This document shows, in pieces, positions 62,501 to 64,000 of a stretch of DNA of 64,000 bases (position 1 is its first letter; each line of letters opens with the position of its first letter). The position numbers were made by a program, and so were the translations under genes. Origin of the DNA: Phocaeicola coprophilus. GTDB taxonomy: Bacteria; Bacteroidota; Bacteroidia; Bacteroidales; Bacteroidaceae. The notes beneath the pieces are model-generated. The model was given only the letters and a program-made list of their open reading frames with translations. It searched no databases and had not been told where the DNA came from. Location of the stretch: NCBI GenBank assembly GCA_016900015.1, contig JACJJM010000013.1, forward strand, positions 29,773 through 93,772, in the 5' to 3' direction.

Positions 62501-62636
62501 TCAAAGCCCGATGGCCAAGGTTATCCTGGGCGGACTGCTGACATCCACATTCCTCAATGGATTCATCATCCCCATCGTGTACAAGATGATGAATCGTAAG
62601 CAATGTTTAACAACCCAATCGAATACTGAGCAATGA
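59526..62636 (+). CDS. Heavy-metal efflux RND transporter, CusA/CzcA family
   Basis: The 1036-residue pump has 12 membrane helices in two halves. Signs: 'VDVFPDLNAPTVVVMTEANG', helix 4 'IGSLVDDAIVDVENVWKRLR' with the proton-relay acidic residues of heavy-metal RND proteins, and 'GLISLFGIATRNGMLLLSNY' in the second half. It exports metal ions with proton influx through the CusC/CzcC channel. Length is normal. Its stop overlaps the start of the next gene by 4 bp (ATGA). Confidence 0.95.
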   Translation: MLNKIIHFSLNNRILILVASVLLMVGGAYTAFHTEVDVFPDLNAPTVVVMTEANGMAAEEVEQLVTFPVETAVNGATNVRRVRSSSTNGFSVVWVEFDWGTDIYLARQIVSEKLAVVSEELPDNVGNPTLGPQSSILGELMIIGLTADSTSMLDLRTLADWTIRPRLLSMGGVAQVAVLGGDIKEYQIQLDPARMKHYGVTLAEVMAATRDMNQNANGGVIYEYGNEYIVRGALSSTDVDKLARAVVKKVGDFPITLGDVAHVGVGAQQPKLGCASVEGKPAVLITVTKQPNTGTLDLTEKIDASLADLQKNLPADVKVSTDIFRQSHFIESSIGNVRRSLYEGAIFVVIVLFLFLANVRTTVISLVTLPLSLVVSVLVLHWMGMTINTMSLGGMAIAIGSLVDDAIVDVENVWKRLRENKMRPKEERSSVMDVVFHASKEVRMPILNSTLIIIVSFVPLFFLSGMEGRMLVPLGIAFIVALIASTVVALTLTPVLCSYLLGHEKGEGLPKESFVSVWLRKYYSVALEWSLHHSKAVLGTTIALFIVALAFFFSLGHSFLPSFNEGSFTINVSSLPGISLEESDKIGRQAEELLLSIPEIKTVGRKTGRAELDEHALGVNVSEIEAPFELKDRSREEVLDEVRQKLGTITGANIEIGQPISHRIDAMLSGTQASIAIKLFGTDLNKMFMLGNQIKNAISDVDGVADLNVEQQIERPELNIEPKREMLAKYGITLPEFKEFVSVNMAGEVVSQVYEEGKSFNLVVRTQEDYRNEMEKVRNLMMDTPDGAKIPLSYVADVRSTSGPNTISRENVKRKIVISANTSGRDVRSVVNDIQRCIDEKITLPEDYHIEYGGQFESEQAASRILLLASLMSIVVIFLILYTQFKSASHSAIILINLPLALIGGVFALVFTTGEISIPAIIGLISLFGIATRNGMLLLSNYHHWQAEGMSLHDSIIHGSLDRLNPILMTALCSALAMIPLAINGDLPGNEIQSPMAKVILGGLLTSTFLNGFIIPIVYKMMNRKQCLTTQSNTEQ

Positions 62637-63811
62637 AAAAGATATTCCTGACTGTCGCTCTCTTTTGTGGGCTTGCCGGGCTGCATGCACAGACCGGAAG
62701 TATCGAGCGAGTGCTGAAAAGCATTGAACAAAACAACCGTGAACTCCAGACCGGCGAGCAGAATACGCGGGCCGAGAAGCTGGACGTGAGAAATGAAAAC
62801 AACCTCGAAGACCCTTCTGTGTCCTATTCCCGCAAGTTTGGCGAGCAGGACGGAGTCAGTCCGGAAATCGAATTCGAGGTGACACAGGGCATTGATTTCC
62901 CGACGCTTTATGCCCAGCGCAGGCAGTATGGCAAGTTGCAGGGTCGCGCCCTCGACCTCCAGCAAGCCGTCCTCCGGCGCGACATCTTGTTGCGGGCCAA
63001 GGAGCTTTGCCTCGACCTCATCCGTCTGAACCAACTGAAAGCGCTTTATGGGCAACGCCTGAAGAATGCCGAAGAACTCAATGCGCTCTTTGACGAACGT
63101 TTCGAGAAAGGTGATGTCAATATCCTGGAAGTGAACAAGGTGAAAATGGAACTGATGAACCTGCGTGCCACCGTGGCTGAAAACGATGCGGCCTATCGTA
63201 CGGCTCTTCAGAACCTGCTGGCCATGAACGGGAACATGCCTCTCGAATTTGACGAGACAGTCTATCCGCTTGTGCCTGAACTCCGGAGTCTGGAGCAGGT
63301 GCGCGACGAGGTGATGGGGGCTGACTATGCGCTGAAGCAGGCTCAGGCCGGTTCGGAGGCAGCCCGTAAGCTGGTGAAGGTGAACCGTCATGGATGGCTT
63401 CCCAAGCTCGAAGTTGGCTATGGTCGCGAGGGTGGGAGCGATGCGATGCTCAATGGCTTTGTCGTCGGCGTGTCTGTCCCCATCTTCAGCAACCGGGGCA
63501 AAGTGAAGGCCGCGCGTGCCCGGCAGGCAGGTGCTGAATTGGCGCAGGAGCAAGTCGCCCAGCAAGTGGAAGCCGACATCCAGTCGCTCTTCAACGAGGC
63601 GACCCGTCTGCGTGCTTCCATGCAGGCCTACGATACGGGCTTGATGGACAAGACGCTTTCCACCTTGAAACAGGCTGTCGAAGCCGGTCAGCTCTCCGTG
63701 CTTGACTACTACAGCGAGGCTGAGACCGTCTATGCGAGCCAGGAGAAGCTGGTCGACCTGGAGAACCGCTATCAGAAGGTCGTCGCGCAGTTGTATAAAA
63801 ACAGCCTCTGA
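62633..63811 (+). CDS. TolC family outer-membrane factor, CusC/CzcC-like
   Basis: The 392-residue protein has a signal peptide (MKKIFLTVALFCGLAGLHAQ) and two OEP repeats ('VKVNRHGWLPKLEVGYGREG', 'FVVGVSVPIFSNRGKVKAAR', 'QLSVLDYYSEAETVYASQEK'). It is the outer-membrane exit duct of the metal pump. At 392 residues it is shorter than the exporter TolC at 44899, in keeping with CzcC-type members. Translationally coupled to the pump gene through ATGA, and followed by a strong terminator. Confidence 0.92.
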   Translation: MKKIFLTVALFCGLAGLHAQTGSIERVLKSIEQNNRELQTGEQNTRAEKLDVRNENNLEDPSVSYSRKFGEQDGVSPEIEFEVTQGIDFPTLYAQRRQYGKLQGRALDLQQAVLRRDILLRAKELCLDLIRLNQLKALYGQRLKNAEELNALFDERFEKGDVNILEVNKVKMELMNLRATVAENDAAYRTALQNLLAMNGNMPLEFDETVYPLVPELRSLEQVRDEVMGADYALKQAQAGSEAARKLVKVNRHGWLPKLEVGYGREGGSDAMLNGFVVGVSVPIFSNRGKVKAARARQAGAELAQEQVAQQVEADIQSLFNEATRLRASMQAYDTGLMDKTLSTLKQAVEAGQLSVLDYYSEAETVYASQEKLVDLENRYQKVVAQLYKNSL

Positions 63812-63836
63812 CGTCTTCGGACGGCAAGCTGCTGCA

Positions 63837-63878
63837 AGGAGGGTGTGTCGTAATGCACGATGCACCTTCTTTTTTTTC
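63837..63878 (+). terminator. Terminator of the metal-efflux operon
   Basis: AGGAGGGTGTGTCG and GCACGATGCACCTTCT pair with G-U wobbles, followed by eight T. Lies between convergent genes. Confidence 0.75.
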
Positions 63879-63906
63879 GTTAGCCCTAAAAATCAGTTCA
63901 TGTACT

Positions 63907-64000
63907 TTAAGCTGCGATATTTTGGGGATATCTCTGATTTATGTGTCCCCAACATCTGAATATGGCGGCGGCAAGCTCATAAAGCAGTTCAGTCAGCCAG
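63907..64000 (-). CDS. 3' end of an unidentified protein, cut by window edge
   Basis: On the minus strand an open frame enters from the right edge and ends at TAA (63907-63909); the last residues read 'WLTELLYELAAAIFRCWGHI' then NQRYPQNIAA. It is convergent to the metal operon, with a terminator between. About 30 residues are too few to assign a family; a transposase is one possibility. The AT content and position after a terminator support a gene end, nothing more. Confidence 0.3.
   Translation of the reverse strand, partial: WLTELLYELAAAIFRCWGHINQRYPQNIAA

Noticed and set aside
63879..64000. Insertion-sequence end at the right edge (TTGGGGA ... TCCCCAA)
   Set aside because: The 7-bp inverted words lie inside the frame of the partial minus-strand gene and are too short to call an IS end; window stops here.

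Overview
The window is chromosomal DNA of a Bacteroidota bacterium, most likely order Bacteroidales (Bacteroides/Prevotella-like); genus and species cannot be read from the sequence. Evidence: many promoters carry the Bacteroidota -7 box TAnnTTTG instead of -35/-10 boxes; there is a TonB-ExbBD operon with pdxJ and nadK, a lipidated TamA (TamL) with TamB, an ECF sigma/FecR/SusC locus, a B12-dependent ribonucleotide reductase, and a LysM/periplasmic-binding fusion protein. Composition is patchy: AT-rich around 17-26.5 kb, GC-rich in 27-32 kb, 40-46.4 kb and the 3' half of uvrA.

Layout. 0-3.3 kb: tonB-exbD-exbB-pdxJ operon (minus) divergent from nadK. 3.8-9.1 kb: etfB-etfA, two secreted MORN/TonB-C paralogues and an acyl-CoA dehydrogenase (minus). 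9.1-12 kb: a Dna2/NAM7-type helicase and an EamA exporter. 12.5-17 kb: a redox cluster (lipoprotein flavodoxin, carboxymuconolactone-decarboxylase protein, Tat-signal FMN reductase, flavin reductase, amidohydrolase scar, aldo/keto reductase) divergent from an AraC regulator. 18.2-21 kb: an ABC-type ATPase and a DUF4435/TOPRIM-like protein that together resemble the PARIS/OLD layout, then a second AraC regulator. 21.6-26.4 kb: cell-wall amidase, MlaD, DnaA, nitroreductase. 26.8-32.6 kb: class II ribonucleotide reductase, folB, serine dehydratase, nucleotidyltransferase. 32.7-39.6 kb: tamL-tamB. 40-46.4 kb: HlyD/ABC/FtsX/FtsX/TolC efflux operon behind a consensus sigma-54 promoter. 46.4-49.6 kb: scrambled ECF sigma/SusC/FecR locus and a minisatellite. 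49.7-57.5 kb: outer-membrane barrel protein, LysM binding protein, uvrA, ybaK, POT transporter. 57.6-63.8 kb: His-rich protein and a CusB/CusA/CusC-type metal efflux operon.

What stands out is the intergenic DNA. There are two arrays of 22-bp tandem palindromes sharing the same 21+1 geometry (30104-30235 and 44752-44817), a 24-bp palindrome array running over the uvrA stop codon, a degenerate 23-bp array, a 41-bp minisatellite, four copies of a GC-rich dispersed repeat (one exactly where fecR is cut), and two MITE-like long hairpins centred on ATAGCCCGCTAT. No tRNA, rRNA, CRISPR array or complete insertion sequence was seen. The strongest candidates for biology worth following are the tandem palindrome arrays, the PARIS-like gene pair, the sigma-54 controlled exporter and the rearranged SusC locus.
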